Assembly (NCBI RefSeq): GCF_024294905.1
Contig: NZ_JANCOC010000005.1
Location: forward strand, 65,049-129,048
Length of the DNA: 64,000 bases
Source: Rothia gullae
Lineage (GTDB): Bacteria; Actinomycetota; Actinomycetes; Actinomycetales; Micrococcaceae
Direction: 5' to 3'
Shown: positions 34,718-42,897 of the stretch, piece by piece
Layout: every line of letters begins with the position of its first letter
Numbering within the stretch: position 1 is the stretch's first letter
Notes under the pieces: generated by a model
Database searches by the model: none
What the model saw: the letters and a program-made list of their open reading frames with translations, nothing else
Told to the model about the DNA's origin: nothing
Position numbers and translations under genes: made by a program

Positions 34718-36886
34718 ATGAAAGTCTTCTCCACTCCCGCTGAGGTTATTGTCGACCCCTCACTGAATCTGACAAGCATTGTTGAGCGCCACCGTGCCGA
34801 TAGCTCCAATCCGGTGCTGTACCGCCGTCAGATGTCTCCAGGTAACTGGCAGCCGGTTCGAGCCCAACAGTTCCACCAGATGGTGACCGACCTGGCTAAG
34901 GGTATGATTGCCGCTGGTATCCGCCCGGGTGACCGTGTGGGTATTATGAGCCGTACCCGTTTTGAGTGGACTGTCATTGACTTTGCGATTTGGTATGCCG
35001 GCGCTGTCTCCGTGCCGGTGTATGAAACGAACGCTGCCGCCCAGGCGGCGTGGGCACTGTCCCATTCTGAGGCTGTCGCCATCTTCGTCGAGGATGAGAA
35101 GCTCCTGAATCGTGTGGCTGAGGCTGAAGAATACGCCGTTTCTACTACTGAGCCGTGCCAGCTCGAGCACCGCTGGGTCATTGAGAACGGCGACCTCGAT
35201 GCCCTGAGCACTCGCGCGTCCGAGGTGAGCGATGACCAGCTGGAGCAGGTACGTTCCGCAGCCGGTTGTGATGACATCGCGACCATTGTGTACACCTCCG
35301 GTACGACCGGTCGCCCTAAGGGTTGCGCGCTGACTCACGGTCATTTCCTGAACCTGAGCGCGAACACCAGGCTGGTCGAGCCGGAGATTGCGAACTCCCG
35401 CAACTCCTCCATTCTTTTCTTGCCGCTGGCGCACGTTCTGGCGCGCCTGATTCAGGTTCTGGCGCTGGACGCTGGCCTGGTTATTGGTCACTCCCCCAAC
35501 ATCAAGAACCTGGCGTCTGACCTGGACAGCTTCAAGCCGACCATGCTGCTGGTGGTGCCCCGCGTCTTTGAGAAGGTGTACGAAGGTGCCATGGCAAAGG
35601 CGGCTAAGGGCGGCAAGTTTAATAAGTCTCTGTTTGAGCGTTCCACCGATATCGCGGTGCGCTGGTCGCAGGCGAAGGTTGAGGGTCGTGTGCCCCTCAA
35701 GCTGGCGGCGCAGTACGCTCTCTACGACAAGCTGGTCTACTCGAAGCTGCGTGCGGCTCTCGGCGGCGAGCTGCGTTACGCGGTCTCCGGCGGCGGTCCC
35801 CTCGGCGAGCGCCTGGCTCACTTCTTCCACGCGGTGGGTGTGCAGGTGGTTGAGGGTTACGGTCTGACCGAGACCTGCGCCCCGATTGCGGTTGGCCGCA
35901 TCAACCCGTACCAGATTGGTATGCTTGGTCCGCTCATCCCCGGTTCCGAAGGCTACATTGCTGAGGACGGCGAGCTTCTGGTTCGTGGCGTGGGCGTGAT
36001 TAGCAGCTACTACAAGAACCCCGAGGAGGACGCTCATGCGTTCACCGAAGACGGCTGGTTCCGCACCGGTGACCTGGCTCGTTTCGATGAGCGAGGCTAC
36101 CTGAAGATTGTGGGCCGTAAGAAGGAAATCATTGTCACCGCCGGGGGTAAGAACGTGATTCCGGGTATTGCGGAGACTCATCTGCGTACCTCTCCCCTGG
36201 TTTCTCAGGCGATGCTGGTTGGCGATGAGAAGCCGTTCATTGCGGCTCTGGTGACCCTGGATCCTGATACTCTACCCGAGCAGTTGGAGCATCTGGGCCT
36301 GCCGCGTTCGCTCTCCATCCCGGAGGCGGCTGTTCATCCGGCGGTTCGTGCCGCGATTCAGAAGCTCGTGGACGAGGCGAACCAGTTGGTTTCCCGCGCC
36401 GAGGGTATTCGCGAGTTCCGTATTATGAACCGCGATCTGACCGAGGAGGACGGCTACCTGACTCCTTCGCAGAAGCTGCGCCGCGCGAAGATTCTGCAGG
36501 ACTTCTCTTCCTACGTGGATGAGATGTACGGCAAGGTTTCCGATAGCACGTCGGATTCTTTGGCTCGTCTGCAGGAGTACGCGGCGGAGCAGTCTGAGAA
36601 GTTCGCTGAGCTGCGTGAGCAGGCTGCTGAGCGTCTGCACGAGTACGCGGATCATCAGGCGGAGCGTCTTGCCGAGCTGCGTGAGCAGGCAGCTGAGAAG
36701 TTTGAGGAGCTACGTGAGCAGACCGCTGAAATGATGCAGAAGCCCCAGGAAGAGAAGGCAGCGGCTAAGGATAACGCCAAGAAGTCTGAGAAGGCAGAAA
36801 AGACTGAGGATTCTTCCGCTGAAGCTCCTGCTGAGAAAGCAGAAGCAAAGAAGGCTGAGAAGAAGGCTGACGGCGACAACGCCTAA
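34718..36886 (+). CDS. Long-chain fatty acid--CoA ligase with an amphipathic-repeat tail
   Basis: 722 residues. The AMP-forming domain covers about 15-600. It shows the P-loop YTSGTTGRPKG, the acyl/adenylate motif GYGLTETCAP, DGWFRTGDLARFDERGYL and GRKKEIIVTAGGKNV, matching FadD15-type enzymes. After residue ~600 come six consecutive 11-residue units (about 605-670) with the pattern K/R-L/F-x-E-L/Y-A/R, for example REQAAERLHEY and ADHQAERLAEL. A Lys/Ala/Glu-rich end of about 50 residues follows. The tail looks like apolipoprotein or perilipin-type lipid-surface helices. GAAAGG lies 6 bases before the ATG. It activates fatty acids for lipid synthesis or breakdown. Confidence 0.93.
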   Translation: MKVFSTPAEVIVDPSLNLTSIVERHRADSSNPVLYRRQMSPGNWQPVRAQQFHQMVTDLAKGMIAAGIRPGDRVGIMSRTRFEWTVIDFAIWYAGAVSVPVYETNAAAQAAWALSHSEAVAIFVEDEKLLNRVAEAEEYAVSTTEPCQLEHRWVIENGDLDALSTRASEVSDDQLEQVRSAAGCDDIATIVYTSGTTGRPKGCALTHGHFLNLSANTRLVEPEIANSRNSSILFLPLAHVLARLIQVLALDAGLVIGHSPNIKNLASDLDSFKPTMLLVVPRVFEKVYEGAMAKAAKGGKFNKSLFERSTDIAVRWSQAKVEGRVPLKLAAQYALYDKLVYSKLRAALGGELRYAVSGGGPLGERLAHFFHAVGVQVVEGYGLTETCAPIAVGRINPYQIGMLGPLIPGSEGYIAEDGELLVRGVGVISSYYKNPEEDAHAFTEDGWFRTGDLARFDERGYLKIVGRKKEIIVTAGGKNVIPGIAETHLRTSPLVSQAMLVGDEKPFIAALVTLDPDTLPEQLEHLGLPRSLSIPEAAVHPAVRAAIQKLVDEANQLVSRAEGIREFRIMNRDLTEEDGYLTPSQKLRRAKILQDFSSYVDEMYGKVSDSTSDSLARLQEYAAEQSEKFAELREQAAERLHEYADHQAERLAELREQAAEKFEELREQTAEMMQKPQEEKAAAKDNAKKSEKAEKTEDSSAEAPAEKAEAKKAEKKADGDNA

Positions 36887-36907
36887 ATAGCTCTGGTTAC
36901 CATCAAC

Positions 36908-36950
36908 GAGAGGAGGGGGTCGTACCGCTTAGGTACAACCCCCTCCTCTC
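36908..36950. terminator. Terminator between acyl-CoA synthetase and mtr
   Basis: 19-base arms (36908-36926 and 36932-36950) with one mismatch and a 5-base loop, followed on the plus strand by TGTTTGTT. It lies between convergent genes and probably works in both directions. Confidence 0.85.
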
Positions 36951-36997
36951 TGTTTGTTCGCTAGATACCTCGGCTTCCGGGTGTTATCTAGCCGTTG

Positions 36998-38455
36998 TTA
37001 GTTGGCGGGCTCGTCGAATTCCAGGCCGAGCAGCGCGTTCTCAACGATTTCAGTCAGTGCCGGGTGAATCCAGTACTGGCCGCGTGCGAGGGTGCGCGCA
37101 TCCATGCCGAAGCTCATTGCCTGCAGTAGCGGCTGGATGAGCACGGAGGACTCTTCACCAACCAGGTGCGCACCGAGCAGCTCGCCGTTGTCCTTGCGGG
37201 CAATCAGCTTGCACAGGCCAATCTTGTCTTCCATTGCCCAGCCGTAGGCGGTGTCACCAAAGTTCTGTGCCTTGACGGTGATCTCAAAGCCTCCACGCTC
37301 AGCGGCCTGGCGCGCCTGCTCTTCGGACATGCCGGCCACGGCAATCTGAGGGTTGGTGAAGACCGCGCCGGGTACGTAGCGGTGGTCGCTGGCGCGCAGG
37401 TCCTCGGGGTGGCTGAGGTTGTGCTGCACAACGCGGGCCTCGTGGTTTGCCACGTGCTTGAGCTGGTAGCGGCTGGACACGTCCCCGAGGGCGAAGACGC
37501 CGGGTACGGGTGCGCCGTTGTAGAGCACGCGCTGGTACTTATCGACGCTAAGCTGACCGCCGTCCTGCACATCGAAGTAGTTCTTTGCGTTGAGGGTGTC
37601 GGTGTTGGGGCGGCGACCGGTTGCTACGAGCACAGCGTCTGCCGGGATTTCGAGCAGTTCTTCACCGTTCTCGGTGGTGTGCTTCGCTACGACGGTTACG
37701 CTGCCGTCGGCGTTTTCACGGATTTCGGAGAGGGACGCATCCTTGACGATGTTCCACTGCTTGCTTGCGGCTTCTTCGAAGCGTTCCACGACCTCTTCAT
37801 CCATGCCGCGCAGCAGGCGGGAGGAGCGGTTCAGCTGGGTTACTTCGGTGCCGAATGCGGAGAAAACGTGGGAGAATTCTGCCGCAATCACGCCGCCGCC
37901 GATGACGACCATGCGGGCGGGCAGTTCGTCCAGGCGCATGACGTTGTCGTTGGTGTAGACCTTGGAGGAGTCGATACCGGGCACGGGAGGCAGCACGGCG
38001 CGCGAACCTGCCGCAACGACGATCTGGCGGCCCTGCAGGCGGGTGCCGTCGGTCAGCTCAACGGTGTGGGAGCCTACGAAGCGTGCGTACTGGTCGTAGA
38101 AGTCGACGTTGGGCAGGCCGGCACGCCAGTCACGGCCGCCCGCAGAAATCTGGTCGATGCGGGAGGCAAAGATGCGGTCACGAATCTGTGCCCAGTGCAC
38201 GGCGTCTACGTGTGCGTCGACGCCCAGGTGCTTGACCTCGCGGGTCTTCTGCGCGATAGTCGCCGGGTAGACGTACATCTTGGTGGGGATGCAGCCAACG
38301 TTCAGGCAGGTACCACCGAAGATACCGCCGTCGATGAGGGCTACCTTCTTATCGTCCCATTCGGGGCCGATGAGGCTATTGCCGGATCCGGAGCCGATGA
38401 CGATTAGGTCGTATTGTGCTACGCCGTCAATGCGTTCTACGTTCTCGATGCTCAT
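36998..38455 (-). CDS. mtr: Mycothione reductase
   Basis: 485 residues, a flavoprotein disulfide reductase of the glutathione-reductase fold. The redox disulfide is in GGTCLNVGCIPTKM, the FAD loop is VIGSGSGNS, the NAD(P)H loop is VIGGGVIAAEFSHVFSAFG and the C-terminal His-Glu pair is in HPALTEIVENALLG. The GSGSGNSLIGPEW start and PTKMYVYPA are close to the mycothione reductase subfamily, which recycles the actinobacterial thiol mycothiol. The start has GAGAGGACCAC. Its promoter lies in a 287-base gap with the parA-side hairpin. Confidence 0.9.
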   Translation of the reverse strand: MSIENVERIDGVAQYDLIVIGSGSGNSLIGPEWDDKKVALIDGGIFGGTCLNVGCIPTKMYVYPATIAQKTREVKHLGVDAHVDAVHWAQIRDRIFASRIDQISAGGRDWRAGLPNVDFYDQYARFVGSHTVELTDGTRLQGRQIVVAAGSRAVLPPVPGIDSSKVYTNDNVMRLDELPARMVVIGGGVIAAEFSHVFSAFGTEVTQLNRSSRLLRGMDEEVVERFEEAASKQWNIVKDASLSEIRENADGSVTVVAKHTTENGEELLEIPADAVLVATGRRPNTDTLNAKNYFDVQDGGQLSVDKYQRVLYNGAPVPGVFALGDVSSRYQLKHVANHEARVVQHNLSHPEDLRASDHRYVPGAVFTNPQIAVAGMSEEQARQAAERGGFEITVKAQNFGDTAYGWAMEDKIGLCKLIARKDNGELLGAHLVGEESSVLIQPLLQAMSFGMDARTLARGQYWIHPALTEIVENALLGLEFDEPAN

Positions 38456-38599
38456 GTGGTCCTCTCGTGGTTAGTGTTGAGGCTGGTCTCGTTCCCAGCG
38501 TGCCCCTCAATCGCGGGGATATTTCTGTTACTGCCACTATAACGTGTACGGGCGGCACGCTATTCCCGCTATCTGGCATCAATGTTGACAGATAAGCGA

Positions 38600-38676
38600 A
38601 AGTGCGCCGTCCCAAAGAACCACAGCACTGAGAACACAGCACTGAGAACACAGCGGTTCTTTGAGAAGACGCACTT
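38600..38676 (-). terminator. Hairpin with a tandem repeat in its loop, after parA
   Basis: Outer arms AAGTGCG/CGCACTT (38600-38606, 38670-38676) and inner arms AAAGAACC/GGTTCTTT (38614-38621, 38655-38662) enclose two exact tandem copies of a 14-base unit (38622-38635 and 38636-38649) plus a partial third. It is about 65 bases past the parA stop on the minus strand. Confidence 0.6.
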
Positions 38677-38742
38677 AATCGTTGAAACCTCAAGCGTTGA
38701 AACTATGTGAGCCCGCGGATTAGTGACGCGTAGAGTCTGCGC

Positions 38743-39555
38743 TTAGAGGTCTGCCATAAGCCCAGCCAGCAGGCGGGTGAAGTCAATGGCGGGATCAACC
38801 GATTCTTCGTCGGGCCAAAAATGAATCGGGTACGCGGCACCCTGGGCGCGCTGCAGCACGGGGCTTTCAGCGAGCACGGGTTCTGCCATGAGCTCGCCGA
38901 AGAGGGAACGCATTTCGTCGCATCGGTAGCGGTGTTCGCTGTCGTTGGGGCGCATCTTGTTGATAACTACTCCCGTGCCGTCAATACTGATGCCGCTTTC
39001 CTGCTGAAAGCGCACGATGGCGCGCAGGGTTCGTTCGGTGCCCGCCACGGAGAAGATGGAGGGCTCTGCGACCGAGAGGATGCGTTCGCTAACCGCCCAG
39101 CCCATCGAAGACAGGGTTCCGAGGAACGGTGGGCAGTCGATCAGGATGACGTCGTAGGCGTCCGCTGCCGTCTCCACCATGCGCTTGAATCGGCGGATGA
39201 ACGGCGCGGCTTCCTGCCGGTCCACGAGGGTGGAACGAGCCGAACCGCGTGCCACCTTCACGCTACCGGTGGTCGCGGGGTTATTGGTCAGCAGGGTGGG
39301 CTTGCCGACGAGCGAGTTCCAGGAGGAATTACCGGCTTCCTCCACGAAGGCGCGCTTATTGGAGCTGGCAATTAGGGAGGCGACGTCGGGGATGGTTTCA
39401 TCCACTGCCAGGCCGGTGCTGGCATCGCCGTGGGGGTCGAGGTCAATAACGAGTGTGGAGAATCCGCTGTGCAATGCCGCGGAGGTGAGCCCCAAAGTGA
39501 TGGACGTTTTGCCGACGCCACCTTTAAGACTGCTGATACTGACGATGCGGGGCAT
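38743..39555 (-). CDS. ParA/MinD-family ATPase
   Basis: 270 residues. The deviant Walker A motif KGGVGKTS is at about 10-17, followed by VIDLDPHGDASTG and, for Walker B, VILIDCPPFLG. Such ATPases position chromosomes, plasmids or protein complexes. No parB gene or parS-like array is beside it, so it is an orphan type rather than the chromosome-partition ParA. It sits downstream of two merR genes on the same strand, with a terminator hairpin between it and the nearer merR, so it may be separately transcribed. AAGGGA precedes the ATG by 6 bases. Confidence 0.85.
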   Translation of the reverse strand: MPRIVSISSLKGGVGKTSITLGLTSAALHSGFSTLVIDLDPHGDASTGLAVDETIPDVASLIASSNKRAFVEEAGNSSWNSLVGKPTLLTNNPATTGSVKVARGSARSTLVDRQEAAPFIRRFKRMVETAADAYDVILIDCPPFLGTLSSMGWAVSERILSVAEPSIFSVAGTERTLRAIVRFQQESGISIDGTGVVINKMRPNDSEHRYRCDEMRSLFGELMAEPVLAESPVLQRAQGAAYPIHFWPDEESVDPAIDFTRLLAGLMADL

Positions 39556-39690
39556 GCAGGTCCCTTTTTTGAGTGAGGTGTAATGCCACTTTATTTTAGC
39601 GAATCTTCGCTTTTCTTCTGGCTCTGACAGGGGTGTATCTTGAATTTTTTTCTCAAGTGAGCATTGAACGTTCCCTCGGGTTTAAAACTT

Positions 39691-39731
39691 CTGCCCGTGC
39701 TCGCCACCCGATAGGTAGTGAGCACGGGCAG
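39691..39731 (-). terminator. Terminator after the distal merR gene
   Basis: Perfect 12-bp arms (39691-39702 and 39720-39731) then AAGTTTTAAA on the minus strand, 30 bases past the stop at 39761. Confidence 0.8.
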
Positions 39732-39760
39732 ATTCAAGATACGTGGTTTAGGCCTGTGCT

Positions 39761-40405
39761 TTATGCTTGTGCACGGCGGGCACGGCGGGCGGCGAGTTCG
39801 TCACCTTCGAAGTTTTCGTGCATTTCTTCGCCGGGCTGACCGTTGAGGTTCATTTCGATTTCGCGCCAGACGCGGCCAATCGCGATACCGAAGACGCCCT
39901 GACCTGCCTGAACCAGGTCGATGACCTCGCTCGGGGAGGTGCATTCGTAGACGGTGGTGCCGTCACTCATCAGGGTGATGTTCGCGAGGTCATCAATGCC
40001 GCGAGTACGCAGATGCTCAATGGAGGTGCGAATCTGCTGCAGGGATACGCCGGTGTCAAGCAGTCGCTTCACAATCTTGAGTACGAGCACGTCGCGAAAG
40101 CTGTAGAGGCGCTGGGTACCGGATCCGGAGGCGCCACGCACGGTGGGTACGACCAGGTCGGTGCGTGCCCAGTAGTCGAGCTGGCGGTAGGTAATGCCGG
40201 CTGCCTTGCAGGCGACGGCGCCGCGGTAGCCGAGGTTTTCCTCGACGACAGAGACAGGGTCGGTGAAGAGTACGCCCTGTTCACCACGCGGAGGCGGTGC
40301 AACAGGGAAGAGGGTGTCGAAGCCTTCCAGAGGCTGGTCAAAGCCCTGGGGTGCGTGCGTGGTTGCGGCTTCGCCTGCATATTCGACTACCTGCTGCTCT
40401 AGCAC
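39761..40405 (-). CDS. MerR-family regulator (Rv1830-like)
   Basis: 214 residues. A lead of about 65 residues precedes a MerR winged helix (GYRGAVACKAAGITYRQLDYW, then GSGTQRLYSFRDVLVLKIVKRLLDTG). The dimerisation helix and a C-terminal domain containing NGQPGEEMHENF follow. The layout with gcvH and a second merR upstream matches the mycobacterial Rv1826-Rv1830 neighbourhood, where this position is Rv1830, a growth and division-linked regulator. Effector and targets are unknown. The start has AAAGGAGGG just upstream, a very strong site. Confidence 0.85.
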   Translation of the reverse strand: MLEQQVVEYAGEAATTHAPQGFDQPLEGFDTLFPVAPPPRGEQGVLFTDPVSVVEENLGYRGAVACKAAGITYRQLDYWARTDLVVPTVRGASGSGTQRLYSFRDVLVLKIVKRLLDTGVSLQQIRTSIEHLRTRGIDDLANITLMSDGTTVYECTSPSEVIDLVQAGQGVFGIAIGRVWREIEMNLNGQPGEEMHENFEGDELAARRARRAQA

Positions 40406-40830
40406 GGTCCCTCCTTTTCGTTAAACCCTTTTAAGTGCTTCACCGCGCCCCATCAAATGCGGTCGATATCGTTCCGGTGTAGACCCGATTCTCGGGGTGA
40501 GATTCTCAGCGGGAGATTCTAGGGATACGCCGTAGAATCTACATCTATGATTCGCGCGGCTTCCCTCTGCGAGATTGGCTACGCGGTTTTCAATACTACA
40601 CATTGGTTCGACTATTCGATTCGTAGAACACGACTCGATGTGCGACCGATGCGCGATAGGCGCGGTTGTTCAATCTATTTTAACTGATAGAAGGCTCTAC
40701 TTAAAATTGAACCCACCGAAGCGAATGATCTTTTCAGATTCGTTTTTGCCTCATTAACGCCCTGTAGGGGTGCTCCTCCCCCGGTATTCATTCGCTTTTT
40801 CTGCGTATCCACCCCGCAAGAGTTTAAAAA

Positions 40831-40867
40831 GTAAATGCGTACAGATAGGTAGTCCGTACGCATTTAC
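40831..40867. repeat. 12-bp perfect inverted repeat
   Basis: GTAAATGCGTAC (40831-40842) and its complement (40856-40867) flank a 13-base spacer. There is no T tract, so an operator or processed RNA stem is more likely than a terminator. Confidence 0.7.
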
Positions 40868-41102
40868 AGCTGATTTGAGTGAACAGCCTTGGCAGGCCGG
40901 GAGCCCCCTGGTGAGAAAGCTCTTCGTGTTGGACGAAGGGGTAGAAATTCCGAGCGTGCCAGCATCGGCTTCGTCCAAATCTAGAGGCCGCTACCCGTTG
41001 GTAAGGGGGTAGGGACTATAGAGGGAATCACCGTGGTCAGCAGTGTTTCCCGAGGGAAAACCCCGTTCGAGGTGCGGTAGAACCGCTGAGATTTTACGAA
41101 CG

Positions 41103-41123
41103 GCAGGCTGTCCGGTAGCCTGC
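41103..41123 (-). terminator. Hairpin after the proximal merR gene
   Basis: 7-bp GC arms (41103-41109, 41117-41123) with a 7-base loop, 13 bases past the stop at 41136; no clear T tract. Confidence 0.5.
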
Positions 41124-41135
41124 GTCTTCGTTCTC

Positions 41136-41909
41136 CTACTCGTAGGTAGGCATCGCCGATTCGACGAGAGTTGCGTGCAGTTGCAGGCACAACTTGCGAA
41201 TCTTGTTGGCTCGTTCCTGCGCTTGAGCCTGGGAGGCTGCGTCGCGGCGCGAGGCCAACGGAGCCACCGCAATTTCAACGAGGGAAATTTCGCGGTCTGC
41301 CGCAGACTTAAATGCACGCAGGTGGCGGGGCTGGATGCCGTGCTGGGTCAGTTCTGCACTAACGCGGGCAATCAGCACATCGTAATCGGTGTACTCCACA
41401 TCCGAACCGTCTTCGAGCAACCCAAAGTCAATCAGCTCGCGAATCAGTTCAGAGGTGGCGTTAGCGTATTCTGCCAGCTCGCGGAGAGTGTAGGTGCGAC
41501 CTTCCTGCTCGTTCGGGCCGAGTACGGTGTCTAGCACGTCTTCGCTTACGGTGGCAGGCATGGAGTTCAGTACGCGACCGGTTTCCAGATCCTCCAGGTG
41601 CTGACGGATTACCTTCAGCGGCATGTAGTGGTCGCGCTGCATGGTGAGGATGTAGCGCAAGCGCTCAATATCCCTCTGGGAGTACTTGCGGTAACCGGTT
41701 TCGGTACGGCTGGGGTGTACGAGACCGCGCTCTTCCAGGAAGCGAATCTTGGAGGCGCTAATTCCGGGGAACTCCAGGTCAAGCTGGCTAAGAACCTGAC
41801 CAATGGTCCGGCTCTTAACGTCACGCGGGTTACGGTCAGAGCCGCCGTTCTCCACGTCCTCTAGTTGAACCTCAACGTTAGTGAGGTTCTCATCGATGCG
41901 TGAGGTCAT
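41136..41909 (-). CDS. MerR-family division regulator (FtsR/Rv1828-like)
   Basis: 257 residues. The winged helix is typical: TIGQVLSQLDLEFPGISASK, then FLEERGLVHPSRTETGYRKYS and DIERLRYILTMQRDHYMPL. A C-terminal sensor-like domain (TYTLRELAEYANATSELIRELIDFG) resembles the second helix-turn-helix of Rv1828. The orthologue in Corynebacterium, FtsR, activates ftsZ expression. The position between gcvH and a second merR supports this identity. It is preceded by a 595-base AT-rich gap with palindromes. No FHA gene (garA) sits between it and gcvH, unlike mycobacteria. Confidence 0.88.
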   Translation of the reverse strand: MTSRIDENLTNVEVQLEDVENGGSDRNPRDVKSRTIGQVLSQLDLEFPGISASKIRFLEERGLVHPSRTETGYRKYSQRDIERLRYILTMQRDHYMPLKVIRQHLEDLETGRVLNSMPATVSEDVLDTVLGPNEQEGRTYTLRELAEYANATSELIRELIDFGLLEDGSDVEYTDYDVLIARVSAELTQHGIQPRHLRAFKSAADREISLVEIAVAPLASRRDAASQAQAQERANKIRKLCLQLHATLVESAMPTYE

Positions 41910-42048
41910 CTATGTCTTTCGGGTACTTGTTCGGTCGATGACGATACTCGCCGTAGTTGAGTGAATGGCTCGTTCCCCCTGGCAGGGGTTATCGCAGCAC
42001 ACCGAACATCTTTGCTTAGTGTTGAGAGTATGATAGATAAGTTTAGTT

Positions 42049-42069
42049 GTTTATCACGAAATGATAAAC
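42049..42069. promoter_or_regulatory. Palindrome upstream of the FtsR-like gene
   Basis: GTTTATCA, 5-base spacer, TGATAAAC: a perfect 8-bp inverted repeat about 140 bases before the merR start, sized for a dimeric regulator. MerR-type autoregulation is possible but not shown. Confidence 0.5.
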
Positions 42070-42357
42070 CGCAAACCTTCGAGACAATCTTATAGCCTCA
42101 CAAGGCATTTTGCTATTCAGTTCATCCTTTTCAGGACTGTTTCAAACCCAAAAATAACCACATATTCAGTCACTTTGAAGTAGAAACAATACCAATTCTA
42201 GCAAATTTTCAGCTCAGTGAACAAAGTTTTCCAGCATTGGACTGTTTTACAGGTCAAATTTTGACTTCTCGCAATAGTTGAAGTTTTCATCACATTTAAC
42301 TTAAAAGAGGCTCCCACTTGGGGTTTAGTCATCCTTTAAGCCCTCTTAGTGAATTCC

Positions 42358-42374
42358 TTCGCCTTCAAGGCGAA
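42358..42374. repeat. 17-base palindrome near the gcvH terminator
   Basis: TTCGCCTT-C-AAGGCGAA, 8-bp arms with a single central base. It could be an operator; a hairpin with so small a loop would lose pairs. Confidence 0.4.
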
Positions 42375-42408
42375 CCTTAAATCCGCCCAGCTATTTGCGT
42401 TTGTGTGC

Positions 42409-42448
42409 GTTTTAAAAGAAAAACGGCGAGACCAATCGGTCTCGCCGT
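42409..42448 (-). terminator. Rho-independent terminator of gcvH
   Basis: 11-bp arms (42423-42433, 42438-42448) with a 4-base loop, followed on the minus strand by TTTTTCTTTT. It lies about 55 bases past the gcvH stop. Confidence 0.92.
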
Positions 42449-42504
42449 CTCACCACTACATACCTCTTATCCGAGGGCTATAGAAGGTTTTAGAGTCTAT
42501 CGAC

Positions 42505-42897
42505 TTAGAGCTTGTCCAGCTCAGCCTTGTACGCCTCTGCATCCAGCAGGTTCGCCAGGTCATCAGCGTTCTCGGGACGAATCTCCACAATCCAGCCCTC
42601 GCCGTAGGGGTCAGAGTTAACCAGGGCGGGATCATCTTCCAGGCCCTCATTCACTGCAACAATCTCGCCCGTAATGGGAGCGAAAAGATCAGAGACAGAC
42701 TTGGTGGACTCAATCTCACCGAAGCTATCCTCAGCAGCTACAGAGTCGCCGACAGAGGGAAGGTCGACGTAGACGACGTCACCCAGTGCGTCCTGAGCGT
42801 GATCGGTAATACCAACACGTACGGTGCCCTCAGCGGTGAGAGCGGAAACCCACTCGTGCTCAGAAGTGTAAGAGAGTTCTGCGGGAACGTTGCTCAT
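42505..42897 (-). CDS. gcvH: Glycine cleavage system H protein
   Basis: 130 residues, the usual size. The lipoylated lysine is in FGEIESTKSVSD. VRVGITDHAQDALGDVVYVDLP and GEGWIVEIRP are family signatures. H protein shuttles the methylamine group between P, T and L proteins. The other gcv genes are not nearby, as in mycobacteria where gcvH sits with the Rv1828/Rv1830 regulators. The start overlaps nothing; AAGGAC is upstream. The leader can form two hairpins (42931-42990). Confidence 0.96.
   Translation of the reverse strand: MSNVPAELSYTSEHEWVSALTAEGTVRVGITDHAQDALGDVVYVDLPSVGDSVAAEDSFGEIESTKSVSDLFAPITGEIVAVNEGLEDDPALVNSDPYGEGWIVEIRPENADDLANLLDAEAYKAELDKL

Larger units (their letters stand above)
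40406..41135. other. 730-base gene-free gap between the two merR genes
   Basis: Open frames here (for example 40754-40978 minus) have no family features or ribosome site. In mycobacteria this slot holds the DUF151 nuclease gene; I see no trace of it. The gap contains the 12-bp inverted repeat at 40831-40867, small hairpins around 41067 and 41103, and an AT-rich block at 40660-40760. Confidence 0.65.
41910..42504. other. 595-base AT-rich gap between merR and gcvH
   Basis: Visibly AT-richer than the surroundings, with stops in all frames and no gene seen. It contains palindromes at 42049-42069 and 42358-42374 and the gcvH terminator at 42409-42448. In mycobacteria garA occupies this slot. Confidence 0.65.

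Noticed and set aside
38743..39555. Chromosome-partition parAB locus
   Set aside because: No parB gene, no parS sites and no rsmG or rnpA neighbours are present. It is an orphan ParA-family ATPase.
40754..40978. 74-residue frame in the merR-merR gap as a possible nuclease relic
   Set aside because: No DUF151-like sequence, and it runs through the inverted repeat.
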